Shown here: piece after piece, positions 1 to 13,300 of the stretch
Layout of the letters: every line of letters starts with the position of its first letter
Position numbering within the stretch: position 1 is the first letter of the stretch
From: Pagrus major
Lineage: Eukaryota > Chordata > Actinopteri > Spariformes > Sparidae
Length of the DNA stretch: 64,000 nucleotides
Direction: 5' to 3'
Assembly (NCBI RefSeq): GCF_040436345.1
Contig: NC_133238.1
Span: 11,348,150-11,412,149, forward strand
Position numbers and translations under genes: made by a program
Notes under the pieces: model-generated
The model's input: the letters and a program-made list of their open reading frames with translations, nothing else
The model's database searches: none
What the model was told of the DNA's origin: nothing

Positions 1-98
1 TCGCCCTGCTCCTCGGCGTCATCTGTTGGCATAAGGAGCCAATGAGCAGCCGGGGATACCGCCACGTTATCAACCAGGAAGCGGGAGATGAATCCTGA
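1..98 (+). CDS. 3' end of an unidentified gene, probably a type I membrane protein (partial)
   Basis: Reading from base 3, the sequence gives the end of a hydrophobic stretch (ALLLGVIC), a W-H-K stop-transfer-like junction and a short polar tail containing YRHV, which fits a YxxPhi sorting signal. A TGA at 96-98 closes the frame. The same frame then continues open for 24 more codons to TAA at 171-173. That continuation encodes a dileucine and basic stretch (KHKLLPRRSKD) and an acidic end (SWDSSDDDEL), which resembles a trafficking tail. The true stop could therefore be either codon. No splice donor or acceptor pair with a plausible intron length removes the TGA. The family is not recognised. 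In human the neighbour beyond GPR137C is ERO1A, but this tail does not look like ERO1. The gene converges on gpr137c. Confidence 0.45.
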   Translation, partial: ALLLGVICWHKEPMSSRGYRHVINQEAGDES

Positions 99-173
99 CA
101 GAAGCACAAACTCCTCCCCCGGAGATCTAAAGACCTCATGTCTTGGGACAGCAGCGACGACGATGAACTCTAA

Positions 174-1896
174 ATGTCCTGAGTGACCTTTTAGACGTTC
201 GGTTCGGGACCCGCGATGATTTGATTATGTCTAAACGACAAGCTTACGTCCATAATGACCCTATTTCTTGTTGGGTCAGAAGGAAGACTTTTAGAGAAGC
301 ATCTAAAAATTCTTATCACCACTCTCATCGAACATGAGTAGTGATGAGTGAGACTTTGTCGGAGGGACCAGGATGGATTTCTTCATCAAGAAAACACAGC
401 AGGGAAAACTTTTTTTGCATTTTAGGGATTGTTAGTAAAGTAACCCTTGTGTTTCTATGTGGTCTGATCTCCAGTCTGCCAAATAAGTTCTTGTTTTCAA
501 CAAATATGACTTGGAAAGACGCTGTGTACGTGGTTCAGTCTGGGTTTTTTGTAACTGTGCGCTTTAAGACTTAAAAAGCCGCAGAAAATGGTGATACATT
601 TGTGATCTTTAATCATGTAATCTGGAAACATGATGGAGAATGGTGAATTCTCAGTAATGTTATTTTACCTCCAGGTAGGTCTGATTATTCTTCAAGAAAC
701 GTAGCACAAATAAGACTTTACCTGATTACAAAACATAATAATGTAATTTCAACTTTATCTAAAAATGTTTGGGTACTGAATCTGGGTCCAGAATATTTCC
801 AGAACTGATCCATGTAATCACCTTCTTTTCCAGACAAGAATAAGTTTGTTTTGATGTGTGTAATTGTAAGTAATTCATGCGTATGTCCATGAATGATCGC
901 TTCGTGTGTTGTGATTTGTGTACAGTATGTATGTGTTGGCCCATCTGTGTTGTTTGTGTAGACTCTGAGGCCTAACGACCGAGATGCCTTAAGTATTTTT
1001 AATAACAAGCTTTCTCTGTTCTGCATAGTAACACATATTTTTGTAGGATTTCGGGTTTTTCATTTGGACTTCTTCAAAGTTCAACAAGGTGTCAACAAGA
1101 ATCAAATCAGTTAGTTGTGAATATCTTGAAACACTGGAAACCTTTACATGTGTGTGTTTTTTGAATCTGGCAGCCTTTTTAAGAATTCAGGTTTGGATTA
1201 CTTGAGAAAGAAACTGTTTGTTCGTTTGTGGGTTTTTTGTTGTCTTTGAACTAATCATCTTTTAAACACAGAACAAATATTGAATACTTTTCCGTACGCA
1301 ATTTCATGAAAAACCAGAAAGTTTGGACCTTTTTGAGCTCATGCAGTTTTAGAAAAAGAGAAAACTGGGTTTTATTCAACAGGAGATATCTTTGTTTCGC
1401 CTTGGGTCTTTGGTTTCAAACAAAATGGAATATATTACAAACTAACTATAAATGCTAATGCAGGTATGAGCAGGATCTCATGTTTCAAGTCAGGATCCAG
1501 ATCGTGGACTTAAAATTAATTTCCACATTGTTAAAATCATTGTGGACAACACATGATATTTGCTAACATTTGTCACTATCGCAGTATCCAACACAATGAA
1601 GGTTAATTTAAAATATTGTGTGACCCCTCCAATATTTTATGTCAATTTTCTTTCATGCTGTATAAAATGACAAATCAGATTTTGAGAATATGTTGCTTGT
1701 AAATGATTTGTTTGAAAAATAAAAGATCAATCATTTCCAATGTTGTTTATAGATGCAGGTGTACAAAGCACGGGTCCTCGTTGCTTAACAGATGTAAAAG
1801 ATTTAATTTGTGTATTTATCATTCTGGCAGGATGTCATCTTTGTTCAGAGAGAAAAAACACTTGCACTCAGTTTCTTTAATTGATAGTTGGCTGCC
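174..1896 (+). other. Probable 3' UTR of the left-edge gene, no other gene seen
   Basis: This is AT-rich sequence without a supported ORF. A canonical AATAAA at 1718-1723, followed by T/GT-rich sequence, is the best candidate polyadenylation signal for the left-edge gene and would imply a 3' UTR of about 1.5 kb. The 3' end is inferred; no transcript evidence is available from sequence alone. Confidence 0.35.
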
Positions 1897-2228
1897 TTAA
1901 AGATGCAATATGTAAGAATTGGCTGTCTAATTCATACTCCACACAAATAGGGGGCAGCGTATCACAAGCTAACCGCTTACTGCTGTTTACTGTAGGTTCG
2001 GTTAGCTAGTTAGCTCAGTCTGCCATGCAGCTAGCGGTCAAGAATGGGAACACGGAGAACCGGGGAAGTTTATACAGCTAGCACAGGAGCTGTGGCCTGG
2101 GACAGGGCTAGCTCATTAGCATGCTAACTTCAGTAGATCTCTTAACAACAAAACAACGTATTTTTTCAGATTCTGTTGATACATTTTTGATTGTTTTTAA
2201 CTAGAATTCCAACATACTGTACCTTTAA
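1897..2228 (+). mobile_element. MITE-like non-autonomous element, full length with inverted ends
   Basis: The 24 bases at 1897-1920 and the reverse complement of 2205-2228 agree at 19 of 24 positions. Both ends begin with TTAAAG and share the CAxTATGT core. Both outer ends are TTAA, so the element may use TTAA target sites. The interior, rich in GCTAGC/GTTAGC words, has no coding capacity. Related sequence recurs in the opposite orientation at about 9730-9932 and 9981-10105 inside gpr137c intron 1. Confidence 0.6.
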
Positions 2229-5200
2229 TTCTTTATCATTACAACATTAAACATACTTGATGTGTTGGAACAGTTGTAACCAGTGACATTATCTGTGCTT
2301 GATTCAAAATCAGAGTAGGCTACATTAGGAGTTAAAAGATCAGATAAAGTAAACACTAAATAACTTGAATGATACACTAAATAACACAAATAATGACTGT
2401 GGCTATTCAATAAAATTCAACTACTAAATGGCTAAAATAGTATCAGTCTGTTAATACATTTTTAATCAGTTAAATTCAGCAAAAAAACAGCAATTAAGCA
2501 ATTAATCATTAACATCCAGTATACCTGGAGGTCTGCGTTTGAAGACAAATGGCCGCTTCACATGGGCAGATATATTTATGTCTCAGAGAGCAGCAACAAA
2601 ACTTGGCTAATGTTTTGTTTGCACTGGACCGGCCAGCATCTCTCCTGACCTAATTCGAAAGTTCCTCATAAACTTGTTAACTGGTAAAGTCTGCCACATG
2701 ACCAGCTGCAGGAGCTGACTCCTGTGATGAAGCAGCGATGTACTGATCTCATTTAGTCACGCTGCACATCAGTCTGAGTTGTGTTTGGTGCAAAACTGTT
2801 AAGTAAAGAGGCTCTATGTAACAATGTGTAGCACATGAGCCTGTGGACCATTTGTTTAAGTTGTTTAATGCCGCTCATGCTAACAGAGAGCAACAGAAGC
2901 TAGCGTAACAGCGTTTTAATATTTTTTTGCAAGCGTTCCAGTGATCGATTTACAAACTCAAGTTCAGCTTCGTCTTAAAAACAGTGCAGTAGGCCTTTAT
3001 TTCAACACGGTAGTGCTTTTTCTTGCATACATCGTTAGTGATCTGTCGCACGATAGGTTACATTCAGTATGGCCACGGATAAAACAAATCCAGAACATAA
3101 AAACAATTCACTGCCTTTTTTTTTTGAAAAGCAGATAGAGCAAATAACATTTTCACAAAAACAATAACACACTGGAAAGAAAATATGACACTTGAGTTCT
3201 TGCACTCTAATGCAGAAGCATGCACTGCAGATGTTAAGTTTCCTGCAATAGGAGAACAGCTGGACCCAACACTGACAACTTCATTTTCATTATTGTATTT
3301 CGAAGTGTTGTTGATACAAGTCACGTTTTCTTGTTTTCTTGTACGAAGTTAAAGGTTGCATGGTCATTTACAGATTGAGTTTTCACGACAGCTGAAGCAC
3401 CACTGTGTTCAAGAACATACGGGCGGCATCTTTTCTTTCAGTTTTGGTCTGAGAACTGGGTTATATATGAAAATGATCCATCACTGCTCACAAGAGAGCT
3501 GCAGTCTGTCATGAGAGTCAGAAAAGTTTGTGAGATTATGAATATTGATAGGAGAGAGGGAAAGTGATGAGAGGAAACAATACAATCTGTTAAACGATAA
3601 AAATCAATGTAAAAAAAAAAATATATACAAAAGCATACCGATCTTCAACAACGAAAATCTAACGTAACACACATACCGACTCGTATTGTCACTTCACGCA
3701 CACGGATTAGGAATCGATTAACTCGGGAGACACACAAACAATAAAAAAAACACACATCATCCAACCGTTTCTTGTGCAAAAATATTTTCCTTAAGGAATG
3801 AAACTACTAGATATGACAACATGTGATGGCACATTGATATTTCCTTTCTCAAAGGATAAATAGTAAAATATATCATACAGACGATGATTGAAGAAAGTAC
3901 ATAAAACAAGTAGGAGATGAAATCCTACATTCAGGCCCGAAGCCTTTTTCTCTGAAGGTCTTCCAAGTGCAAATTGTTGCCTCGCAGCTCACAAAGGATC
4001 CGATTACAGGAAAGGTTTTTTGGTCAAAAATACGATTCAGAGACCCTTTGACCCTGTTAATGAGCAATCCTGATGATTTTAACTCCAATGTTAAATGTTA
4101 AATTACATATTGTTACTTTGATCTATTCTATATTGTCCAAATGATACGGATATAAGCTAAGGATACGAAGGTAAGCAGGATTTGGCTGCTGTTAAATATT
4201 TTCATCCAACAGCAGTGGCACGTTCTTGTGAGTAGATTTGAATTAAAGCCTGAGTCTGAGCCCTAAAGTCATCTGTTTGAAACCGAACATCCACCATTAC
4301 TTGTTTTTTTAAATGCATTTGTTTGATGTTACATTGTTTTTTCTACACATTTACATATTGAACAAGCTTGTGCTATTCAGATATGGCAGCTACATATAAA
4401 TTTCACATGTATTTTGCGGCTGTAAGCGGTTTACATGGATGATAGTTGAAAACACTGAGATAAATTGACCAGTATTTTTTATTACGGTAAGTAATGAGAA
4501 GTGTAAAAAGCTTATTTTACATGTCGGACTAAATAAGATTCCAGTAAAGTACGACTGAGATGGCAAGCTAAAGGCTAACGCTTGCTAATGGTGTTTTTCA
4601 AAATCAACAATCAGGTTTTGCCACCAACAATATTAGATTACCAAGTCTGTAACGGATGAAATTTGATTAGCTTTTGTATTTTCCTTTTCTTGGTTAAGCA
4701 GATTTTGAGTTTAAGCTAGCTGTTAGCGTTGGCTAGAAGCTAGCTCTCACCTGCTACAACAGCTGATGGCAAATTAGCAACCGCTAATTCCTGTCGTACG
4801 TTGCCTCACCTAAAAGTGAGAAACACCATGAAATGCCCTTTGTAGATGCATATCATTTGGTTTTCATTGTCAGAAGTCTGTTTGAGGATGAAGCTAGCAG
4901 GCTAGCATCCTTCACTGTTCTTTTCCGGCCTAAATTACCCTTTTTTATGCTAGTTACAATGATTGTATCAGTCACACAACCCATTTTTGACAAATAATAA
5001 TTTGACATTTGCCGAGTGACTAACATTTTTGTGTCCAGAAGTGTTGACAGGCTTCAGCACTAGCCACGTTAGCTTAATTAGCTGCTAGGCCTCCATGGCT
5101 CCTGTCTGACCAGAATGGTATGTTCCATAGAAGTATGATTGGACAAAATTAACAAGGGAAAAGGGGGAAGGGATGATGAGAGCAATGATTATCTGGTCCC

Positions 5201-5570
5201 TGATAATTCCAGTCTCTGGTCTTTGTAGTTTTACGTTCATTAGCCGTGTAAGTGCTAAAACTCTTAATGTCCATGGGCTCAATTTCTTTCATTCTGGCAC
5301 AAAAATGACAAAAAGTTCAGATACTTTGAGAGGAAAACGGGACTATATGTGCCATTTAATGACATCGGTGTCCTATAACGCAGTCATGACACGACAATTG
5401 TCCACTTTGCGGATGCCACCAAATTTCTCTGGAAGAATTCGGCGGACCAATTTTTAGGCACGACCTCCGAAGTACCTGCTTCGACACACCACGGAAAGCA
5501 AAATGGTGACAAAAATGCGGGGAATTGTTAGTTATTAGTCTTTTTAAAATCTTTTTACGATGGACTCCGC
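2229..5570. other. Intergenic region / gpr137c 3' flank
   Basis: No supported coding exon was found on either strand. TTTATT at 4478-4483 (AATAAA on the minus strand) is one candidate polyadenylation signal for gpr137c and would give a 3' UTR of about 1.1 kb; other weaker signals exist. The rest is AT-rich and unremarkable. Confidence 0.3.
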
Positions 5571-7338
5571 TCAATTCTGTGGGGTGCAGAAATACGTTTG
5601 CGACCCGCAGTAATAATTCTGTGGCGTGGAGTAGAAGTTACTGTGATGGTGATGGTGGTAGTTGTTGTTCTGCGGGGTGGAGTAGTAGTTGTGATGGTGG
5701 TTTTGGTGACTCTGGATGTTTCCGTAGGCAAAGAGGAGCGGGGCCGTGGAGGATGGGGGTTGCTGGGCGGTCGCAACGCCCGCTGTCAGAGTCCCGTTGC
5801 GTTGGATGGAGCCGTACCAACTAGACGTACCCAGCTGGGGAGTGGTGGAGAGGAGACTGAGAGGTGTTAAAGAAGAAGGGAGAGGATAGGGAAAGTCATT
5901 TAATCAGTCTGAGTATTGATTTTCGATTAGTTGAACTGATTTGCTGTTAATACTGGACTTGACTGTATTTGTGCTTCAGTACCTGGCCCGATCATTCCTA
6001 CTATTAATGCTCCTGGACAGGTCGTCATCACTATCGTATCGTCGAGGGTTGTCAAAGAAATAAGCTCTGGAGCTGAAACTGTGGCTGTTGATCATCCCTC
6101 CTGGAGCCTGAGAGGTACAGAAATGTGTTAGCTTTGTTATAGCTCACATATTATATAGATATTTTATAGATATTTGCTAGCATTTGTAATTTTAGTGTGT
6201 AATTGTACCAGGTTTTGGTTGGGTCTCTGGACTCGGAAGAAAACCACCACTAAGCTTGTAGGCAGCAGTTCCCAGAAGAACAGAATGATTCCGAACACGA
6301 TGTAGGCTTCACCGCTGATCTCCTGCACATCGGCCTGTAACACACACAAACACTGGACTGAAAAATACTGGACTCAGGAAACAGCTAGCCATACTCAAAC
6401 CACAACTGTTGTTGTTACGTCTTAGCCTATGCTAAGCTAAGCTAATCACCCACTGACTTTAACAAACAATGCAAGTAGAAACATGATAGTCATACTAATG
6501 TAAGTCGTTACTGTCATGTTGTATTTACAAAAATGTAGGACTAGGCTAGCTGTTTCTCCTTGCTTCCAGTCGTTTTGCTAAGCTAAGCTAATCACCCACT
6601 GGCTTTGACTAAACAACTGGCATACAAACATGATAGTGGTGCCGATTTAATCATGTAAGTCATGTAACTATCATGTTGTATTTACCCAAATGTAGGACCA
6701 GGCTTGCTGTTTCTACTTGCTTCCAGTCTTTATGCTAAGCTAGCTCTCCTGGCTGTAGCTCAATAGTTAACACACAGAAACAAGAATTATTTTGATCTTC
6801 TCATCTGACTCTGAAAACATGCTTATTCATCTGTGAATGAGCACGTTTATAGCCACTTGAGTTGTTCATTAGCTAACTCTGGTTATTAAGCTTCTTTCGG
6901 GTTAGCTCTCCTTGGTTTGAGTGCACAAGATGGAGCTGTGGTTTTATTGAATACCTTCAAACATACTTATGTTATATTCTGACCAGTGATGTAAGGTTAA
7001 ATAAAATGAAGATAGACTATAATTAATGAGAAATGTAGTATAAGAAGCTACTGTGTAGTATAAATATGGGTAAAAAGCTTGGTACACACACTCATAGACA
7101 CACACACGATCAGTGAAAGGACAGAATAATGAGATTTTGTACTGACAGCTGGTACACAGACGGATTAAAGAAATCATTTGTAATGTCAGATTATGGCCAC
7201 ACATACACATAGTAGATGTCTGCTGGTGTGTAATGTATCCAACACACAAACATACATGATGGAAGCCTTTAAAGTGGGCTGTCCATCTCCAGGCCTGAAC
7301 CATGATGTAGGTCAGACACACAGACACATTGACACACA

Positions 7339-7380
<42 letters not shown>

Positions 7381-10300
7381 GTTATTTATAGCCAAACAAA
7401 GCCCTTTACCCCACTAAGCATTGCTTCCCCAAATCTCCTAAGATGGATTGTCCACACACACACACACACTGGGTACTGGGTTTCTTCCACATAAATGCAT
7501 ATTTTCCATCTATAGCTGAATACACTCGGTACAGTACCTGATCAGAGACACTGTACCAGCCGTAGTTGAAGGGACTGGGTCTGTCCTGTGGTGACAGGGC
7601 TACCACCACCAGGTTGTAACAGGCTCTGGACGTGTAGAGCAGAATGACCACGGCTCCTATGGCGGTCGCTTGGCACACTGATGTACCCTGGAGGAAGAGT
7701 TATCGTGCTTATTACAAGCTCAAGCTCATGTGACAGTCAGCCATCGGCCCGTAGTTGAATGTCAGAAATGGGCCACAGATGTGATTCACCGATTTTAAGT
7801 GAGGCCTCGCCATGACCAAAATGACAGACTGTAGGCCAGGAATGAAGTTTTGAGGAAGAGAAATTTAAGCTTCTGTATTTTTTTGCATTATGGTTACAGT
7901 TATGAGTCACCATTGCAGCCCAAAGTGCCGGGTATCGTTTAAAAATGATCTTTACCAGTGCAAAGAGACGCGTTTAAAGAGAGTATCAGTGAAGTTTAAA
8001 CCAACAAATTCTAGACGTTCAAAGCCTTTAACATCACATCTAAATTCTCACTGTAAATGCAATCCAAAAAAAAATGTAATCTTTTTATACCCAAAACAAT
8101 CATTGTAGCCTAGGCTAGCCTATTTCACATGCACCATTTAGCCAATAATTGCTAACTCTTATCAAATGCATTCATCTATGCCAAACGTTTATCATTTAGC
8201 CCATTTTTAAAAGCTAGCTATATCAAATATTTATCATTTTAGCTAACTATTTCAACTGTTTATTTTCATTGCTATTAGCAAACCAGCGATTACGTTTGCC
8301 TATTGCCGCTTTTTTTAGCATTACTGTCAGCTAGCTAACTTAACTTATTTATGTGGTGACTACTAGACTATATTGTCACTTAGTTGATTTTTACCAGCTG
8401 TTCATAGTAACCTTGATTAAATGTTTTTAAGATGATAATACAATGCTCGCTCTGCTCAATGCCAGGAAACAAACACAAAGCCTCTGATAACTGGATCGTT
8501 TCCTTTCAAATATCAAAAGATGTTTTGTTTATATGAGTGATTGTGCATGAAACTCCAAATTAGGTTGAAAATAAAGCATTTTTTAAGGAGTATATTCAAA
8601 TTCAAGCATACTGCTAACCTCCAAAATGATTAAAGGACTTTTTACAAACCCTGCTTACTTTGTGGAATATGTTTTTTGCAACATAATAATACCTGTGTTA
8701 ATTTAGTCTCAACACAAACAGCAGTACAAGAACTTTTCCTCAGCAAAATACAGTCTAAAATTAGCAGAATGACGCAAGCATGGTGTTTTCCGTACCTTGG
8801 ATTCAAGGTAAACGTTGGCAGAGGACATCTTGGCAATCTTGAAGATGCAGACGGCCAGAGAGACGGCACACAGGACAAACAGACTGTCGTTGATCAAGAC
8901 CCGGGCCAGGACTGCATGTCTGATACCCACATCACTGGAGACATGAAATCAGTCGAGTACACAGACAATTAACAAAACCGTTCTGTGGGAGCTAAATGTG
9001 ACGATGAAAGGAGAAAGTGTTCTATTAATGGTTGTTGTTTGTTCACCTCGGTGACTCAGAGCGCTCCAGAGCTCCTTGCACTAACAACGCACAAGTTAAA
9101 TTCACCACCAGGAAAAAAATACTGAGACACAGGAAGAACAAACGCAGAGGAACCCTGGAGAGAGAACGAGAGGAAAAAACAGTGAGAGGATAGCCCAAAT
9201 AGGTGACTATATTCATAAACAACAACTGATTAAAATTCATGCTGTTAAAGCTGCAAACAAGGAAAATAAAGCCCGTCTGGTTCTGGTTATGTTGTGTAGA
9301 TATAGACAGTTACAGGACAGACTTACTTGTATTTGGTGAGCTCTGGGGAGTACTTGGCTTTAGCCTTAAACATCACCTGAACAAGAAAAGTGTAAAAAGA
9401 AAATACCATCACACACATATTAAACATATTTTCACACTCAGTTTCATGTTGCATTTTTTCATATTTCTCATTAAGGCTCAGCTGGAGACACATTTGTATG
9501 ATAATTGAACAGTTTCTAGGGGAGAGATTTAATAAATCCACAAAATAAGAACATGATACCAGTAAAAAGAGAGACCTGAGGGGGGATGGGTTTCTTTTAG
9601 GAGAGGAGTGTGAACCTAACAGCGCCTGAGGAGATTCCATTCACTCAGCACACATTCAAACAACGCTAGAAACACAAAAAAGCCAAGAAGGAATCCACAT
9701 TATAGTAGACAGATAGTAGATAGTAGACTTCTCTGCTGAAGTTAGCGTGCTAACCAAAGTCTTTCTCGCAGCGCTCCAAAGCTCTTTGACTAACAGTGTA
9801 AACGCCAACACTCCCCCTGGTAGTTTGCTAGCTGCACGGCTAACGGAGCTAACAAGCAGTCAGCAGCTATTCTGCTCATGCTGCCCCTATTTGTTGGGAG
9901 CATCAATTCAAGGCGGCCTACTGCACCTTTAACGATCCACGCAAATTAAAGTCAGACTGAAATGATAAAAAGTCTGGACTGCTAGCTGCACGGCTAACTG
10001 AGCTAACTAGCTAATGGCAGCTACAGTTGGCAGCAGTTAGCGTTTTACCTTGACATGCTGCATCCCATTTGTTTTGAGTATGAATTCAAACAGGTGTTGA
10101 ATTCAATTTAAAAATGCTAAATGATTTGCAACCATTAGCCCAATATGGCCTAATACACTTGTATCCAGTAAGAATCTAATTTGCATTCATCATAATGGAA
10201 GTTTACCTTGTTTTACCTTCCTATATTAGACGCTTTATTCACTATGCTGTAAAATAAACTGTACGTTTCTCTGCTACAAGCTGTACACATGACAAGGCCA

Positions 10301-13300
10301 TTGACCTTTCGGTAACAAGTGACGATGGCAGCAGTAACGCTGCTGACATCAGCCTATGTAAGTTCAGTATTTACCATTTACTGACTGCTATCTGTTAACC
10401 AAATTGCCCCTTTAAGACAATAAACCTTTACTCCCATTAAAGGGATAGCTACATTGGAAGGATCAGTTCAGCAAAATCTCCACTGGTTGGCAAATCTCTA
10501 TCATCTAGTGTTATGTATTGTCATATTGCCTAATCCTAATAATAGATAAGGAGACGTTAGCCAAAAGTTAATATATGCTGCACATAAATCATCACTTAAC
10601 CCACTGCCTTTGTGCCAACACGTTATCAGTGGTGACCTCAAATAACTGTACACAAGTCCGATTTACAAAAAGCTGGGACACTGGCCTCAAATTATCTGGT
10701 TCACCCACATCCTAGAATGTTGTTTTTGAAAAATGTTGACCAAAAACATGTAGTTTACTCAGTTAATAAGAGGAGCAAACATGAGGATATATACAATACA
10801 ATCTGTGATCGGCCCGCTCAAAGCCCTTTATCCGTCAGGCTTTCTTTTTTTATATTATATGATGAGTGCCGAGGCCACAGAGGTCCTTGAAAATTGCTCA
10901 ACATTGTCAACAAGAGTTTAAACACACACAAGCACTCACAGAATCTAGGCCAAGAGGTCGTTTGAAACCTAGAAATGAAGCAACCAGTAAACAGAACCCT
11001 GACAGATTACATACTAAATGTACACTATAGGTATAATACTGTTTTTTTTTATCTGATCATCATTATTATTTGCTTTGGTGAGAAAGAGGTTAGAAGTAAT
11101 GAGGGGGAAGTAAATCACAGGTCGGGTCTGGACTCATCCTGACTCATCAGAAAACACACGAGTATTTCCACACATGCATGTGTGTGTCAGGTGACGGGTC
11201 GTGTCACGTGGCATGATGTTATATCAGCTTTCTGCAGGTTCAACATTAAACAGCGCTGTTCAGTAATAATGTATAAACAGAAGATCCTTGTGGTTTGGGC
11301 TGCTGGTCGGATAAATTAAGCAATTCAAATGAGTCACATTCAATCGATGATATTAAGAAAAAGATCTTTAATTGCAGCCCTAAGTTGATGAGTCAGTGAG
11401 GCCACTTCCAGTTACCCCTGAATGAATTAAAATGCAGTGCAGCCTCATAAATTAATTAGAGTTTAAGACTGTAGTTCCCAACCTTTATGGCTTGTGTCTC
11501 CTTTAAACAAAGCAATCTTTATGTTTGAGTAACTTGTTTTTCTCAGCCTGTAGTTGTCACATGATCACACAAAAATAACAGCAATATTGCAACAATGACA
11601 TGTGAATATCGACCAACCAAGTCTACGTTTTAGTTAAAAATGTCTCTATTATAGTGCCGCTATTAAGTCAATCCATGTTATTTCTCCTCACTCCAGGTTT
11701 CCGAATAATCCGACACATAATCCAAATACACAAATGACTTAAACCGGCATTAACTGATATTTGAGGCCACGACAAGCTTTAAACACAACACTGACATATC
11801 TTAAGCTTTTAGGTTGATATGGTGAACGTGTTAGCAAACAGTGGCTCATCCAGCAGATAGAGTGGAGTCTTGTTTGTGTTCTCTCTTCTTTTAGCTCCGT
11901 TTTTGGTCCCCTCCACCTCCACCATTTTAATCAGACTTTCAGTAGGAGTGGTCCTTTTTTGATTGAGAACTTTAATATAACTGAGACTTTTAACGCAGTT
12001 TGTTATGCTACTCTTCAGTGTACCAGGTGAGTCAGGATCGACGGCACTGCAGCAGGTCAGGGTGGTCAAAGTTTCTACTGTGAGAAAATCTGACATATTA
12101 CTCAGGTCTGACCCGGCTAGACATGAAACCACAAGCAGGAAAAGTTTGTTCACTGGGCTGACCAGTCACATGGTTTCCTCACATAGATAGAGGGACGTAT
12201 TTTTAAACGTATAATGACGGGGTTTGAAGATATGGAAGGATACCATTTTGTTGTTAATGGTGGAAAAGAAAAAAGGCCGCTCGTTTTGAGTAAATGATTG
12301 TAGCCGCTGAGTTTTAACTGGCCACAGATCAGCTAATGGGCTACAATGTTTATTCAGCAGTCATATGACACCGCTGGCTTCCTTACCTAATCTCCACTCA
12401 GTCAGTTGGACAAGCTTCCTTTCTCCTCACACCCTTACATGTGATTGAGATACACGCTGTGTTTTCCTTTGAGACACTGATTGAACTGTTGGTGTTGCCA
12501 GCGAAAAGTCTCAGAGTGCGTAGGTGTTTTCTGACAGAGGAACAAACAGGTCTCTGACATTTGGGAGTGGGCAGGTGTTAAACAACTGTGGCTTACCAAC
12601 TGTGTCCACACAGTTTGTGACACACGCCTCAAATAGGAACATTTGCTTCAGACTTATTGAATAAAACACATCAATGGAGGCTGGGACTTAATGCAACACA
12701 GGCTTGTAGAGGGAGATGTGAACATCTGTCACCGCGGGACATGGACTGAGTCAGTTTGCAGAGCTTTCAAATCAACAGCAACCCAAAGAAACTGCTTCAA
12801 GTCAGGCAACCCACTCGAATATAGGACATGTAGGCCGCTGGTGACCACAGTGACCACATTTCCCCATTTGGAAAAGAGGAAACACTGGCTACAGAACCCC
12901 ACAAGCAAAAACTTGAGTTTTAAGTTACTTGGCTAGGAAAACAGACATGTCTTGAGTGTTACACATTGGTTAGCCACAATACTGCACCCTGACTGGCTTG
13001 TAGAAATACTTGGAAAACGTGTTAATTTGCCTTCTTAATGAGTCATTCAGCCCTTCATACGATATGTTTTAAAGCATTTTTTAAAAATAAGTTGCTTCAA
13101 AAGCCTTTTTAGACCATTATACAACTACTTACTCAATGACAGGAGCTAAAACCGATCGCAGGGATGTCAAAGGCCAAAAGACCAAATTCACACGGCGGCC
13201 ATTTTCGCCTAATGTTGCGAACGCTGGGATAAAGATCATCCTGCTGTGGTCTAGCTTGCAAGTCGTACTAAACATAGAGAATCTGACAAATTGTTATCAT

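Noticed and set aside
1..98. Identification of the left-edge gene as ero1a from human synteny
   Set aside because: The position and orientation fit, but the visible tail (hydrophobic segment plus YRHV) does not resemble an ERO1 C-terminus.
6944..7375. 143-codon ORF on the minus strand
   Set aside because: It begins in a (GT)n microsatellite (VCVCVC...) and lies in gpr137c intron 5; no protein-like composition or splice context.
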